This document shows, in pieces, positions 37,870-47,440 of a DNA stretch of 64,000 bases. Below the pieces are notes generated by a model that saw nothing but the letters and a program-made list of their open reading frames with translations, did no database searches and was not told the origin of the DNA. Source of the DNA: Ciceribacter lividus (GTDB lineage Bacteria > Pseudomonadota > Alphaproteobacteria > Rhizobiales > Rhizobiaceae); assembly GCF_003337715.1 (NCBI RefSeq), contig NZ_QPIX01000003.1, positions 161,583-225,582 on the forward strand, in the 5' to 3' direction. Both the position numbers and the translations under genes were made by a program. Positions within the stretch are counted from its first letter, which is position 1. Each line of letters begins with the position of its first letter.

Positions 37870-38168
37870 TGGCAACACGGAAAGGCGCAAACAAGAGCTT
37901 GAAGCTGGCCGAGGTGCTGGACCTCAACGAGGCTTCGGCCCTGAAGAGCAGTCTCATGGACCTGCGCGGCAGCGGGCTCGACATCGATGCATCGCAAGTC
38001 AAGCGCGTCGGAGCGCAATGCGTGCAGGTGCTGATGGCGGGAGCGAATGCGTGGGGCGCCGACAAGAAGCCTTTCACGTTAGTGAAGGCGTCGGAGGCCT
38101 TCCTGAAGACCCTTCAACTGATTGGCGTGAATGCAGACCACCTGCTCGCTGAGGAGATTCGGCAATGA
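37870..38168 (+). CDS. cheS: CheS, STAS-domain chemotaxis protein
   Basis: A 99-residue STAS-fold protein (start ATG at 37869, here given to the nearest base; ribosome site CGAGGAAAG). The core LAEVLDLNEASALKSSLMDL, IDASQVKRVGAQCVQVLMAG and a C-terminal helix FLKTLQLIGVNADHLL fit. In S. meliloti CheS binds CheA and speeds removal of phosphate through CheY1. It overlaps cheY1 by 4 nt. A 136-bp spacer with a strong hairpin separates it from icpA. Confidence 0.87.
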
Positions 38169-38530
38169 AGAAGAAAGTACTGACGGTGGATGACTCCAGG
38201 ACCATCCGCAACATGCTGCTCGTGACACTCAACAATGCCGGCTTCGAAACCGTGCAGGCGGAAGACGGCGTCGAAGGCCTCGAAATCCTGGAGGAGGCCA
38301 ACCCCGACGTGATCGTCACCGACATCAACATGCCGCGCCTTGACGGCTTCGGCTTCATCGAAGGCGTCCGCCGCAACGAGAAATATCGTGCGGTGCCGAT
38401 TCTGGTGCTCACGACCGAAAGCGACGCGGAGAAGAAGAACCGTGCACGTCAGGCCGGTGCCACCGGCTGGATCGTGAAGCCGTTCGATCCCACCAAGCTG
38501 ATCGATGCGATTGAACGTGTAACTGCCTAA
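38165..38530 (+). CDS. cheY1: Chemotaxis response regulator CheY1
   Basis: A 121-residue single receiver domain. The acidic pair is Asp9-Asp10, the phosphoacceptor is Asp53 (VIVTDINMPRLDG), the switch Thr is in VLTTESD, and the conserved Lys is Lys105 (IVKPFDP). In the two-CheY system of S. meliloti, CheY1 acts mainly as a phosphate sink that modulates CheY2. Its place directly before cheA supports the CheY1 assignment. Confidence 0.92.
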   Translation: MKKKVLTVDDSRTIRNMLLVTLNNAGFETVQAEDGVEGLEILEEANPDVIVTDINMPRLDGFGFIEGVRRNEKYRAVPILVLTTESDAEKKNRARQAGATGWIVKPFDPTKLIDAIERVTA

Positions 38531-38545
38531 GCGGGAATTCCTCCG

Positions 38546-40792
38546 ATGGATATGAACGAAATCAAAGAGATCTTCTTCCAGGAATGCGAGGAACAGCTCG
38601 CGGAACTGGAGTCCGGTCTTCTCAAGATGAATGACGGGGACCGCGATCCGGAAACGGTGAACGCCGTGTTCCGGGCCGTGCATTCGATCAAGGGCGGTGC
38701 GGGCGCTTTCGGCCTGGACGACCTCGTGTCCTTCGCTCACGTCTTCGAGACGACTCTCGATTGCGTTCGATCCAACAAGCTCGAGCCGACGCACGAGGTG
38801 CTGAAGGTGATGCTGCGGGCCGCCGACGTGCTCGCCGACCTTACCAACGCCGCCCGCGACGGCGGCAGCGTCGACGGCGCACGTAGCGCCGGCCTCGTTC
38901 GCGAACTGGAGGCACTTGCGAACGGCGAGGCGGCGCCCGCGGCCGCTCCCGTGGCTGCCGCGCCGGCACCGACTCCGGCACCTGCTGCCGTGGCGCCGAC
39001 CGACGACAGCGGATTCCAGCCGATCCCGTTCTCCTTCGATACCTTCGATGATGAACCGGCACTGCCGCGCTTCGTGATCACTTTCAAGCCGCGTCGCGAT
39101 CTCTACTCCAAAGGCAACGACGCGGCATTGCTGCTGCGTGATCTCTCCCGCCTCGGCGAGATGAGCATTCATTGCGATATGGATGCTCTTCCGCAGCTCG
39201 ACGAAATGGATCCGGAAGAGGCCTATTTCAGCTGGAACATCGAGCTCTCGACCGACAAGGGCGAGGATGCGATCCGAACCGTCTTCGAGTTTGCCGAATG
39301 GGACTGTGACCTCGAGGTGAAGGCGCAGACGGAAGAGGCTGTCCCGACGGGTGAAGAGCCTCCGATGGTTCCGGTTCCCTTCGATCTTTCGCTGCTGGAT
39401 GATGGTGGCGTCTCGGAGGCAAACACTCGCGAAAGCGATGTCGCTGCAGCCGTTGCCGCGGCAGAAACCGCGTCCAATGTCATGCATATGGCAGGTGCCT
39501 CCGCACGGCAGGAAAAGAAGGAAGCGCCGGCAGCCGCACCGGTCAACGCAGCCGCTTCCGCGAATGCCGCGCAGAACGCCGCGGCCGGACAGACGATCCG
39601 CGTCGACCTCGACCGCGTCGATCGCCTCATTAACCTGGTTGGTGAGCTCGTCATCAACCAGGCCATGCTCTCGCAGAGCGTGATCGAGAACGATACCAAC
39701 GGCAACACCACCATCAACATGGGTCTCGAGGAGTTGCAGCAACTCACTCGCGAGATCCAGGATTCGGTGATGGCGATCCGGGCGCAGCCGGTGAAGCCGG
39801 TCTTCCAGCGCATGTCCCGTATCGTGCGCGAGGTTGCCGACATGGTCGGCAAGCAGATCCGCCTCATCACGGAAGGGGAAAACACCGAAGTCGACAAGAC
39901 CGTCATCGACAAGCTCGCCGAGCCCCTGACCCATATGATCCGCAATGCCGTCGACCACGGCATCGAGACGCCGGAGAAACGCGTCGCCGCCGGCAAGAAT
40001 CCGGAAGGTACGGTCAAGCTGACTGCGAAGCATCGCTCCGGCCGCATCGTCATCGAACTGGTTGACGACGGCGCCGGGATCAACCGCGAGCGCGTTCGCC
40101 AGAAGGCCATCGACAACGATCTGATTGCCGCCGATGCCAACCTTTCCGACGAGGAAATCGACAACCTGATCTTCATGCCGGGCTTCTCGACCGCCGACAA
40201 GATCTCCGACATCTCCGGCCGCGGCGTCGGCATGGACGTCGTGAAGCGCTCGATCCAGGCCCTTGGCGGTCGCATCTCCATCAGCTCGAAGCCGGGCCAT
40301 GGGTCCACCTTCACCATGAGCCTGCCGCTGACGCTGGCCGTTCTCGACGGCATGGTTGTCACCGTCGCCGGCCAGACGCTGGTGGTACCGCTGACGGCGA
40401 TCGTCGAAACCCTCCAGCCGGAGGCGCAGAACATCCATTCCTTCGGGTCCAATCAGCGTCTGATTTCCATCCGCGACAGCTTCTGCCCGCTGGTGGACGT
40501 CGGCCGCATCCTCAATTTCCGCGGCACCCAGGCCAATCCGGTCGAAGGAGTCGCCCTGCTGGTGGAATCGGAGGGCGGCGGTCAGCGCGCCCTGATGGTC
40601 GACGCCATCCAGGGCCAGCGTCAGGTGGTCATCAAGTCGCTCGAAGCGAACTACACGCACGTTCCGGGCATCGCCGCAGCCACCATCCTCGGTGACGGCC
40701 GGGTCGCCCTCATCCTTGACGTCGACGCCGTCGTCGCCGCTTCTCGCGGTCAATCCCTCAAACCGGAAATGTCTTTAGCAGTCGCAGGTTAG
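38546..40792 (+). CDS. cheA: Chemotaxis histidine kinase CheA
   Basis: A 748-residue kinase. Hpt domain with phosphorylated His46 (FRAVHSIKGGAGAFGLDDLV), a Pro/Ala linker (about 132-152), a P2 CheY-binding domain (about 170-265), another Ala-rich linker, a dimerisation domain (LINLVGELVINQAMLSQSVI), an ATPase with N box MIRNAVDHGIETPEKR and G boxes DDGAGIN and GRGVGMDVVK, and a C-terminal CheW-like domain. All five CheA regions are present. It receives input from IcpA and other receptors through CheW. Confidence 0.97.
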   Translation: MDMNEIKEIFFQECEEQLAELESGLLKMNDGDRDPETVNAVFRAVHSIKGGAGAFGLDDLVSFAHVFETTLDCVRSNKLEPTHEVLKVMLRAADVLADLTNAARDGGSVDGARSAGLVRELEALANGEAAPAAAPVAAAPAPTPAPAAVAPTDDSGFQPIPFSFDTFDDEPALPRFVITFKPRRDLYSKGNDAALLLRDLSRLGEMSIHCDMDALPQLDEMDPEEAYFSWNIELSTDKGEDAIRTVFEFAEWDCDLEVKAQTEEAVPTGEEPPMVPVPFDLSLLDDGGVSEANTRESDVAAAVAAAETASNVMHMAGASARQEKKEAPAAAPVNAAASANAAQNAAAGQTIRVDLDRVDRLINLVGELVINQAMLSQSVIENDTNGNTTINMGLEELQQLTREIQDSVMAIRAQPVKPVFQRMSRIVREVADMVGKQIRLITEGENTEVDKTVIDKLAEPLTHMIRNAVDHGIETPEKRVAAGKNPEGTVKLTAKHRSGRIVIELVDDGAGINRERVRQKAIDNDLIAADANLSDEEIDNLIFMPGFSTADKISDISGRGVGMDVVKRSIQALGGRISISSKPGHGSTFTMSLPLTLAVLDGMVVTVAGQTLVVPLTAIVETLQPEAQNIHSFGSNQRLISIRDSFCPLVDVGRILNFRGTQANPVEGVALLVESEGGGQRALMVDAIQGQRQVVIKSLEANYTHVPGIAAATILGDGRVALILDVDAVVAASRGQSLKPEMSLAVAG

Positions 40793-40796
40793 TTTC

Positions 40797-41264
40797 ATGT
40801 CGTATGCGATCAAAAATCTTGTCCAAGGTAGCCGGGAGCTCATCGCCTTCCGCATCGGCGATCAGGAATTTTGCGTGAACATCATGTCGGTTCGCGAGAT
40901 CCGCGGCTGGACGCAGGCCACGCCGCTACCGCATGCGCCGCCGTTCGTCATGGGTGTCATCAACCTGCGCGGCGCGGTGCTGCCGATCGTAGATCTTTCC
41001 TTCCGGCTCGGCCTCGGGCAGGCGGAGCCGACGGCGAGGCACGTGATCATCGTCGCCCAGGTCCGCACCAAGACGGTCGGGCTTCTGGTCGAGGCCGTCT
41101 CCGACATCCTGACCGTCACCGACGAGAACATTCAGCCGACGCCTGAGATCTCCACCGATCAAGAGAAGCAGTATGCTCGCGGAATTCTCGCGATCGACAA
41201 GCGCATGATCTGCCTGATCGAGCTGGAAGGCCTCTTCCCCGAAACCGAAAGCGAGGCTGCATGA
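40797..41264 (+). CDS. cheW: Chemotaxis coupling protein CheW
   Basis: A 155-residue single CheW domain that joins receptors to CheA. Typical segments are FRIGDQEFCVNIMSVREIRG, PHAPPFVMGVINLRGAVLPI and the final IDKRMICLIELEGLF. It starts 4 nt after the cheA stop and overlaps cheR by 4 nt. Confidence 0.95.
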   Translation: MSYAIKNLVQGSRELIAFRIGDQEFCVNIMSVREIRGWTQATPLPHAPPFVMGVINLRGAVLPIVDLSFRLGLGQAEPTARHVIIVAQVRTKTVGLLVEAVSDILTVTDENIQPTPEISTDQEKQYARGILAIDKRMICLIELEGLFPETESEAA

Positions 41265-42169
41265 TTCCCGCGAGTGCCGCATACCACAGACCATCCGACG
41301 ACGAGATTCTCGCCAGCGGGGAATATCCGCTGACCCGGCGAGACCTGAACGACATCGCCGCGATGATCTATGCCGATGCCGGGATCGCTCTCAACGACTC
41401 GAAGGCCTCGCTCGTCTACTCGCGTCTGTCGAAGCACATCCGCAATCTCGGCCTCAGTGGCTTCCGCGAGTATTGCGCGTTGGTGTCCTCTCCCGAGGGT
41501 GCGCACGAGCGCCGGGAGATGCTGTCGCACCTGACGACCAACTTCACCCGGTTCTTCCGCGAGAACCACCATTTCGAGCATCTGCGTGACGAGGTTTTGC
41601 CGGGCCTGATAGCCCGCGCCAAGGCGGGCGGCCGCGTCCGCATCTGGTCAGCCGCGAGCTCGGACGGCCAGGAGCCCTATTCGATCGCCCTCACGGTGTT
41701 CCAGGCCTTCCCGAACGTGCTCGACTACGACTTCAAGATCCTCGCGACCGATATCGATCCGAAGATCCTGGCGATCGCCCGTCAGGGTGCCTACGACGAG
41801 CAGGCTTTGGAAACCGTCTCGCCGGCCATACGCAAGCAGTGGTTCAAGGAAGTTGAAATCGGCGGCCGCCGCAAGTTCCAGGTGGACGACCGCCTGAAGC
41901 GCCTGATCACCTACAACGAACTAAACCTGATGTCCCAGTGGCCGTTCAAGGGCAAGTTCGACGTCATCTTCTGCCGCAACGTCGTCATCTACTTCGATGA
42001 GCCGACGCAGATGCGCATCTGGTCGCGCTTCGCCGATCTTCTGCCGGAAGGCGGCCATCTCTACATTGGCCACTCGGAGCGCGTGTCCGGCGACGCGAAG
42101 GCCTATTTCGACAACACCGGCATCACCACCTACCGCTTTGTCGGAAAAACGGGAGGGCGCAAGCTGTGA
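41261..42169 (+). CDS. cheR: Chemoreceptor methyltransferase CheR
   Basis: A 302-residue SAM-dependent methyltransferase that methylates receptor glutamates. The N-terminal helical domain includes [18 protein letters not shown]. The SAM site is [20 protein letters not shown], with [15 protein letters not shown] and [14 protein letters not shown]. It ends in a GTGA overlap with cheB. The pair sets receptor adaptation. Confidence 0.96.
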   Translation: MIPASAAYHRPSDDEILASGEYPLTRRDLNDIAAMIYADAGIALNDSKASLVYSRLSKHIRNLGLSGFREYCALVSSPEGAHERREMLSHLTTNFTRFFRENHHFEHLRDEVLPGLIARAKAGGRVRIWSAASSDGQEPYSIALTVFQAFPNVLDYDFKILATDIDPKILAIARQGAYDEQALETVSPAIRKQWFKEVEIGGRRKFQVDDRLKRLITYNELNLMSQWPFKGKFDVIFCRNVVIYFDEPTQMRIWSRFADLLPEGGHLYIGHSERVSGDAKAYFDNTGITTYRFVGKTGGRKL

Positions 42170-43230
42170 GCGCACCCGCCCGCGTTCTCGTCGTCGACGA
42201 CAGCCCGACCATGCGGGGGCTGATCAGCGCGATCCTCAATTCCGATCCGGACGTCGACGTCGTCGGCCAGGCGGGGGACGCAATGGAGGCGCGTGCCGCG
42301 ATCAAGCAGCTCAATCCGGACGTGGTCACGCTCGACATCGAGATGCCGAACATGAACGGCCTCGAGTTCCTGGAAAAGATCATGACGCTTCGGCCGATGC
42401 CGGTCATCATGGTTTCGACCATGACCCACCGGGGCGCCGAAGCGACGCTTGCCGCGCTGGAGATCGGAGCCTTTGATTGCGTCGGCAAGCCGATGCCCGG
42501 CGAGGCTGATCCCTTCGGAGAGCTGGCGGAGAAAGTGAAGGCCGCCGCCCGTTCGCAGCATCGCTACAACCGCGCGCCGCGGAGCGAACCGCCTGCGAGC
42601 CGTGCCGTTCCGACGTCGGATTTCCGGGTCGGTCGCAAGATCGTCGCGATCGGTTCGTCCACGGGCGGCGTCGAAGCCCTGATCACGGTCCTCCAGAAGT
42701 TTCCGCGCAATTGTCCGCCGACGGTCATCACGCAGCACATGCCGCCGACCTTCACGAAGAGCTTCGCGGAACGGCTGAACCGCCTTTGCGCGCCGGTGGT
42801 CGAAGAGGCGACCGACGGTGCCCGCCTTGAGATCGGCAAGGTCTATCTCGCTCCCGGCGGCGAACGCCACCTGCAGGTGGCCAATGCCACCGCACCCTGT
42901 TGCCGCCTGGTGGAGCGGCCGCCGGTCAACGGCCATCGCCCCTCGGTCGACGTCCTGTTCGATTCGGTTGCCGAGCTTGCAGGCCGCAGCGCAGTCGGGG
43001 TCATCCTGACCGGAATGGGCCGTGACGGGGCCGCGGGCCTCCTCAAGATGCGCCATGCAGGCGCGCGCACGATCGGACAGGACGAAAAATCCTGCGTCGT
43101 CTACGGCATGCCGAGGGTCGCCCACGAACTCGGCGCCGTTGAACGCCAATTGCCGCTTGCGGCGATCGGCGAAGAAATTCTCAAACTTACTGCTGCCCGG
43201 AAAGAAGGTATCGAACATGTCACTAGCTGA
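42166..43230 (+). CDS. cheB: Chemotaxis methylesterase/glutamine deamidase CheB
   Basis: A 354-residue response regulator with an enzymatic output. The receiver has Asp57 ([13 protein letters not shown]). The esterase catalytic residues are the Ser in AIGSSTGG (residues 164/165), His191 (VITQHMPP) and Asp287 ([10 protein letters not shown]). The start is GTG overlapping the cheR stop. It removes methyl groups added by CheR when phosphorylated by CheA. Confidence 0.96.
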   Translation: MSAPARVLVVDDSPTMRGLISAILNSDPDVDVVGQAGDAMEARAAIKQLNPDVVTLDIEMPNMNGLEFLEKIMTLRPMPVIMVSTMTHRGAEATLAALEIGAFDCVGKPMPGEADPFGELAEKVKAAARSQHRYNRAPRSEPPASRAVPTSDFRVGRKIVAIGSSTGGVEALITVLQKFPRNCPPTVITQHMPPTFTKSFAERLNRLCAPVVEEATDGARLEIGKVYLAPGGERHLQVANATAPCCRLVERPPVNGHRPSVDVLFDSVAELAGRSAVGVILTGMGRDGAAGLLKMRHAGARTIGQDEKSCVVYGMPRVAHELGAVERQLPLAAIGEEILKLTAARKEGIEHVTS

Positions 43231-43606
43231 GAAAATCAAAGTTCTGATCGTCGACGATCAGGTAACGAGCCGCTTGTTGTTGAGCGATGCCCTGACGCAG
43301 CTCGGTTTCAAGCAGATCACGGCCGCCGGCGACGGCGAACAGGGAATGAAGATCATGGAGCAGCAGCCCCATCATCTCGTCATTTCCGACTTCAACATGC
43401 CGAAGATGGATGGCCTCGGCCTGCTGCACGCGGTGCGCAGCAATCCGAACACGAAGAAGGCGGCGTTCATCATCCTGACGGCGCAGGGCGACCGTGCGCT
43501 TGTTCAGAAGGCTGCTCAGCTCGGCGCGAACAACGTTCTCGCCAAGCCCTTTACCATCGAGAAGATGAAGGCTGCGATCGAGGCGGTCTTCGGAGCCCTG
43601 AAATGA
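43217..43606 (+). CDS. cheY2: Chemotaxis response regulator CheY2
   Basis: A 129-residue receiver with acidic pair Asp13-Asp14, phosphoacceptor Asp58 ([13 protein letters not shown]), Thr in ILTAQGD, and Lys in LAKPFTIEK. In S. meliloti phosphorylated CheY2 binds the motor and slows rotation. It overlaps cheB by 14 nt in another frame. Its place after cheB is the basis for calling it CheY2. Confidence 0.93.
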   Translation: MSLAEKIKVLIVDDQVTSRLLLSDALTQLGFKQITAAGDGEQGMKIMEQQPHHLVISDFNMPKMDGLGLLHAVRSNPNTKKAAFIILTAQGDRALVQKAAQLGANNVLAKPFTIEKMKAAIEAVFGALK

Positions 43607-44157
43607 CAGACGACAGTGCAGCTAGGCGCGTTCACATTATTCAGGGCGAATACAAGGTCGTATCCGATCCGAATATTGTGCTCTCTACCATTCTTGGTTC
43701 GTGCGTAGCTGCATGTCTGCGGGATCCGTTTGCAGGCGTGGGGGGAATGAACCACTTCCTGCTGCCGGGTTCGGCGACCGCGGGGGCGGGAGGCGGCGAC
43801 GCCACCCGTTACGGGGTCCATCTGATGGAGCTTCTCATCAACGGTCTGCTGAAGCAGGGTGCGCGGCGCGACCGCATCGAGGCGAAGGTCTTCGGGGGTG
43901 CGAAGACCATTGCGACGTTCTCGAATGTCGGCGAACAGAACGCAGCCTTTGCCATGCAGTTCCTGAAGGACGAAGGTATCAAGGTCGTCGGCTCCTCAAC
44001 GGGCGGGGAGCACGGCCGCAAGCTCGAATTCTGGCCGGTAAGCGGAAGAGCCAGGCAGTATCCGCTGACCGGCGCCGAGACCCAGAGGACCGTCGCTCTC
44101 GAGCAGAAACCGGTCTTCACGCCGAAGGCGGTGGAGAGCTCCATCGAGTTCTTCTGA
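43603..44157 (+). CDS. cheD: Chemoreceptor glutamine deamidase CheD
   Basis: A 184-residue CheD. The catalytic Cys-His-Thr arrangement is recognisable in [26 protein letters not shown] and [15 protein letters not shown], and the [15 protein letters not shown] segment is typical. It deamidates receptor glutamines and can interact with CheC/CheT-like partners in other systems. It overlaps cheY2 by 4 nt. Confidence 0.94.
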   Translation: MTDDSAARRVHIIQGEYKVVSDPNIVLSTILGSCVAACLRDPFAGVGGMNHFLLPGSATAGAGGGDATRYGVHLMELLINGLLKQGARRDRIEAKVFGGAKTIATFSNVGEQNAAFAMQFLKDEGIKVVGSSTGGEHGRKLEFWPVSGRARQYPLTGAETQRTVALEQKPVFTPKAVESSIEFF

Positions 44158-44197
44158 ATACCGCCGGCACGAAAAGGAATACAGGGGGACAAAGATC

Positions 44198-44554
44198 GTG
44201 GAAGAAGCATTGCCGCAAGTCCTGATGCGGGTCGTTACCGAACTGCACGACGTCGCGTATCTCATCGAGCGTATAGAACCGCAGCTTCTGGAACTCGGTG
44301 GCGCACAGGTGCTCGAGCATCCGGACGCCCTCAAGGTGCTCCAGGGTATCGACCTCGCCGTCCAGAAGACGCGCGGGCTCGCGGAGTTCATCGACACGAT
44401 CACGGGTTCGATTCCAGACGGGTGGGTGGTCGACATGACGACGGCGCTCAGTCTCGTAAAGCTTGCTGAAATGCAGAAGGCGCTCGGGGCGGGCATCCGC
44501 CACGGTCACTCACAGCCGCTCGGCAAGGCCGCAGGGGACTTCGACTTCTTCTGA
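44198..44554 (+). CDS. cheT: CheT chemotaxis protein (CheZ-like phosphatase candidate)
   Basis: A 118-residue protein with a GTG start after AGGGGGA. It is largely helical; the segment GIDLAVQKTRGLAEFID has Asp52-x3-Gln56, matching the DxxxQ active-site signature of CheZ-type CheY phosphatases. The C-terminus DFDFF resembles a CheY-binding peptide. Known from S. meliloti as the last che operon gene, with a role in signal termination. A terminator follows. Confidence 0.85.
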   Translation: MEEALPQVLMRVVTELHDVAYLIERIEPQLLELGGAQVLEHPDALKVLQGIDLAVQKTRGLAEFIDTITGSIPDGWVVDMTTALSLVKLAEMQKALGAGIRHGHSQPLGKAAGDFDFF

Positions 44555-44600
44555 CCTTGCGCGGCATTTGGCCGCTGCACAGCATAGGCACGAATTTCGG

Positions 44601-44626
44601 GGCCGCTCGTTCGCGAGCGGCCTTTT
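44601..44626 (+). terminator. Rho-independent terminator of the che operon
   Basis: The 9-bp stem GGCCGCTCG/CGAGCGGCC with TTCG loop is followed by TTTT. It lies 46 bp past cheT and about 95 bp before fliF, separating chemotaxis from flagellar transcription. Confidence 0.85.
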
Positions 44627-44721
44627 CGTCGTAGCGCGAAACGCTCGCACAAGTTTCAGTTCCTAATGTCTCGCAAGAGGGCAATGCGTCCCAGTTCCTT
44701 CAGTTGATGGCGCGAGACAGA

Positions 44722-46398
44722 ATGAATCTGTTAAATCAATCACTTCAGATCTTTAAGAATCTGGCGTCGCTTGGCCAGACCAAGCTGTTGACCCTGGCGG
44801 GGGTCGGCGCTGTTTCCATCGCAATCATCATCGCCGCAGCACTCTTTGTTAACAAGCCGGCTTACGAGACCCTCTACACCGGGCTCGAAGCGACCGATCT
44901 CAATCAGGTCAGCATCGCCCTCGCGGAGGCCGGCATCGATTTCGAGGTTGGCACCGACGGGCAGTCGATCAAGGTCCCCGCCGGCATGACCAGCAAGGCG
45001 CGGCTGTTGCTCGCAGAGCACGGCCTGCCCAACAGCGCCAATGCCGGCTACGAACTGTTCGATAATGTCGGCTCTCTCGGCCTCACGTCCTTCATGCAGG
45101 AAGTGACCCGGGTCCGTGCCCTCGAAGGCGAGGTCGCCCGCACCATTCAGCAGATCAACGGGATCGCCGCCGCGCGTGTCCATATCGTGCTTCCGGATGT
45201 CGGCAATTTCCGCCGCGGCGAGCAGAAGCCGACGGCTTCCGTGATGATCCGTGCGGGCAACGAAGCCGGCCGCAAGGCCGCTGCCTCGATTCGCCACCTC
45301 GTCGCCTCCGCGGTGCCCGGCCTCGACGTCGAGGACGTGACGATTCTCGACTCGACCGGGCAGCTCCTCGCATCCGGTGACGAAATGGGCGGTCCGGCCA
45401 ACCGTTCGATCGGTGTCGTCCAGACGGTCCAGCAGGAGATCGAGTCGAATATCGACAAGGCGCTGGCGCCCTTCCTCGGCATGGACAACTTCCGTTCGAG
45501 CGTAACGGCCCAGATCAACACCGACACCCAGCAGATTCAGGAGACGATCTACGACCCGGAATCGCGCGTCGAACGGTCTATCCGCGTCGTCAAGGAGAAC
45601 CAGAAATCCCAGCAGCGCCAGCCGGATAGCGCCGCGACTGTGGAACAGAACCTTCCTCAGGCGGATGTTCAGGGCGGCGCCGGCGGACCGGAGTCGTCCG
45701 ACCAGCAGGACAAGAAGGAAGAGCAGACCAACTACGAGATCAACAGCAAGACGGTTGCGACCGTCCGCAACAGCTATACGATCGAGAAGGTGTCCGTCGC
45801 GGTGGTTGTCAACAAGGGTCGCATCGCCAAGATGATCGGCGAACCGGCCGACCAGGCGAAGATCGACGCCTATCTTGCGGAAATGCAGAAGATCGTCAGC
45901 TCTGCAGCCGGCCTCGATACCGGCCGCGGCGACGTCGTCACCCTGACCGCCATGGACTTCCTCGAGAATCAGCTCCTCGAAGAATCGGCCACCGGCCCCG
46001 GCATCATGGAAATGCTGAGCCGCAACATCGGCGGCATCATCAACTCGCTGGCATTCGTCGCCGTCGCCTTCCTGATCGTCTGGATGGGTATCCGCCCGAT
46101 GGTCCGCTCGGTCGGCGGTGGTACGGCGGCCCTGGCAGGCGCGAGCGAGGAGGCGGCCGGTCTCGAGCTGCCCGACTTCTCTCCGGCGGTCGGCGGTGGT
46201 GCCCTCATGGATGGCTTCGGCGCGGACTTCGGCTTCGACAGCACCGACGATCTGCTCACCATGGGCGACGATCCGAACGGCGGCTTCAACCGGCGCGTCA
46301 AGGAAGGTCCCGAGCGGCGTCTCTCCCGCATGGTCGAGATCAGCGAGGAGCGCGCCGCCAAGATCCTTCGCAAGTGGGCCGTCGACAAGGCCGCCTGA
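44722..46398 (+). CDS. fliF: Flagellar MS-ring protein FliF
   Basis: A 558-residue inner-membrane ring protein, the platform on which the basal body is built. First membrane helix about 25-45 (VGAVSIAIIIAAALFV), ring-building motifs YETLYTGLEATDLNQVSIAL, KVPAGMTSKARLLLAEHGLP and the RVHIVLPD stretch, second helix near residue 440-460. The C-terminal tail (KILRKWAVDKAA) would bind FliG. Starts at 44707 (ATG) and 44704 (TTG) are alternatives; 44722 gives the N-terminus MNLLNQSLQ usual in rhizobia. Confidence 0.93.
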   Translation: MNLLNQSLQIFKNLASLGQTKLLTLAGVGAVSIAIIIAAALFVNKPAYETLYTGLEATDLNQVSIALAEAGIDFEVGTDGQSIKVPAGMTSKARLLLAEHGLPNSANAGYELFDNVGSLGLTSFMQEVTRVRALEGEVARTIQQINGIAAARVHIVLPDVGNFRRGEQKPTASVMIRAGNEAGRKAAASIRHLVASAVPGLDVEDVTILDSTGQLLASGDEMGGPANRSIGVVQTVQQEIESNIDKALAPFLGMDNFRSSVTAQINTDTQQIQETIYDPESRVERSIRVVKENQKSQQRQPDSAATVEQNLPQADVQGGAGGPESSDQQDKKEEQTNYEINSKTVATVRNSYTIEKVSVAVVVNKGRIAKMIGEPADQAKIDAYLAEMQKIVSSAAGLDTGRGDVVTLTAMDFLENQLLEESATGPGIMEMLSRNIGGIINSLAFVAVAFLIVWMGIRPMVRSVGGGTAALAGASEEAAGLELPDFSPAVGGGALMDGFGADFGFDSTDDLLTMGDDPNGGFNRRVKEGPERRLSRMVEISEERAAKILRKWAVDKAA

Positions 46399-46423
46399 CG
46401 AGCCGAAAAGTCTGGACGAAATC

Positions 46424-46451
46424 AGCCGCGCCGGCATCCCGGCGCGGCTTT
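46424..46451 (+). terminator. Strong hairpin terminator after fliF
   Basis: An 11-bp stem AGCCGCGCCGG/CCGGCGCGGCT with CATC loop lies 26 bp beyond the stop and is followed by only a short T run (TTTG). It isolates fliF from visN. Confidence 0.65.
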
Positions 46452-46571
46452 GCCGTACCATCCTTCGCCGGGGTGCGACATTTGTGACGATTTGTATATG
46501 CAACTCTCGTCAAGTTGGGGAATCGCTGCGTGCGCGTTTGGGCTTGGCGGTATTTATCTTCTATCATTGTT

Positions 46572-46609
46572 GTGATTCGTCGGGCTGGCGAATCGATCAA
46601 GCGAATCAC
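46572..46609. promoter_or_regulatory. Inverted repeat upstream of visN
   Basis: GTGATTCG (46572-46579) and CGAATCAC (46602-46609) are perfect inverted copies spaced 22 bp, with a third CGAATC at 46589-46594. They lie about 75 bp before the visN start in a 232-bp spacer. Candidate operator for a LuxR-type regulator, possibly VisNR itself; could also be leader structure. Confidence 0.45.
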
Positions 46610-46683
46610 CGGGAGAGGGCGGCCTCTCGGAGATAGAAGGGGTGTACATCGAGGCCGTTTCATCCCGGAAAGGGGGAAACACA

Positions 46684-47430
46684 ATGGACACGGAGTTGGT
46701 TAGGGCGGTTCGGAAGGAGAAAGACCGAACCATGTCCATCATGGACGACCCGGCCAGACCTCAAAGCAAGGAGCAGCTTCTTCAGAAGCTGATGGCGGTT
46801 GCGCAGGGCGGTAGCATCGGGCGCAGTTTGCACCTTCTGTCCGATTATGTCGGGGCAAACCATTTCCTGCTCGCCCGTTTTGATCTCGTCCAGGAGCAGG
46901 GACTCGATTTCGTCGTCTGCTCCAATTGGCCCTTCGATCTCGTGCGCCGCCTTGAGCGCGAATTCGCAGCGAGCTATTCCCGCACCACCGAGCTCGAGAA
47001 GTGCCTTTCTCTTCTACAGCCGCGGTTTGCACTTCTTCCGGACGACGCCGACGCTCCGCGAGGGCTCAGCCGGGAGTACTGCGCGCTGACCTTCAACGTC
47101 GGTCGCACGCGGCTGTCGCTGATGTTCCTTTATGAAGATGATATCGTGCTGTCGCCGGAACGGCTGCGAGAGGTCGGCCTGCTCTGCGGTTACTGCGTAA
47201 GTCTCTCCGCCGGTCGAGGGCAGCGGGCGGACCGCGAATTCGAGCTGACGGAACGGGAGATCGAATGCCTCTTCTGGATTGCCGAAGGCAAGACCAGCGA
47301 CGAGATCGCCACCATCCTCGGCATTTCGCGCAATACCATTAACAACTACATCACGAGTGTCATGCGCAAGACCGCGACCAAGACGCGGTCCGAGGCGATT
47401 GCGTATGCCGTGCGCAATAACCTCGTATAG
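46684..47430 (+). CDS. visN: LuxR-type motility master regulator VisN
   Basis: A 248-residue regulator. An N-terminal domain resembling acyl-homoserine-lactone receptors (LARFDLVQEQGLDFVVCSNW) precedes a LuxR helix-turn-helix (TEREIECLFWIAEGKTSDEI and ILGISRNTINNYI). With VisR it forms the global activator of rhizobial flagellar and chemotaxis genes through the regulator Rem. The ATG follows AAGGGGGAAAC. It is 10 nt from visR. Confidence 0.92.
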   Translation: MDTELVRAVRKEKDRTMSIMDDPARPQSKEQLLQKLMAVAQGGSIGRSLHLLSDYVGANHFLLARFDLVQEQGLDFVVCSNWPFDLVRRLEREFAASYSRTTELEKCLSLLQPRFALLPDDADAPRGLSREYCALTFNVGRTRLSLMFLYEDDIVLSPERLREVGLLCGYCVSLSAGRGQRADREFELTEREIECLFWIAEGKTSDEIATILGISRNTINNYITSVMRKTATKTRSEAIAYAVRNNLV

Positions 47431-47440
47431 GGACGGGCCG

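Noticed and set aside
38114..40753. Long open frame opposite cheA
   Set aside because: It mirrors cheA codons in a GC-rich gene, has no ribosome site and no recognisable protein features.
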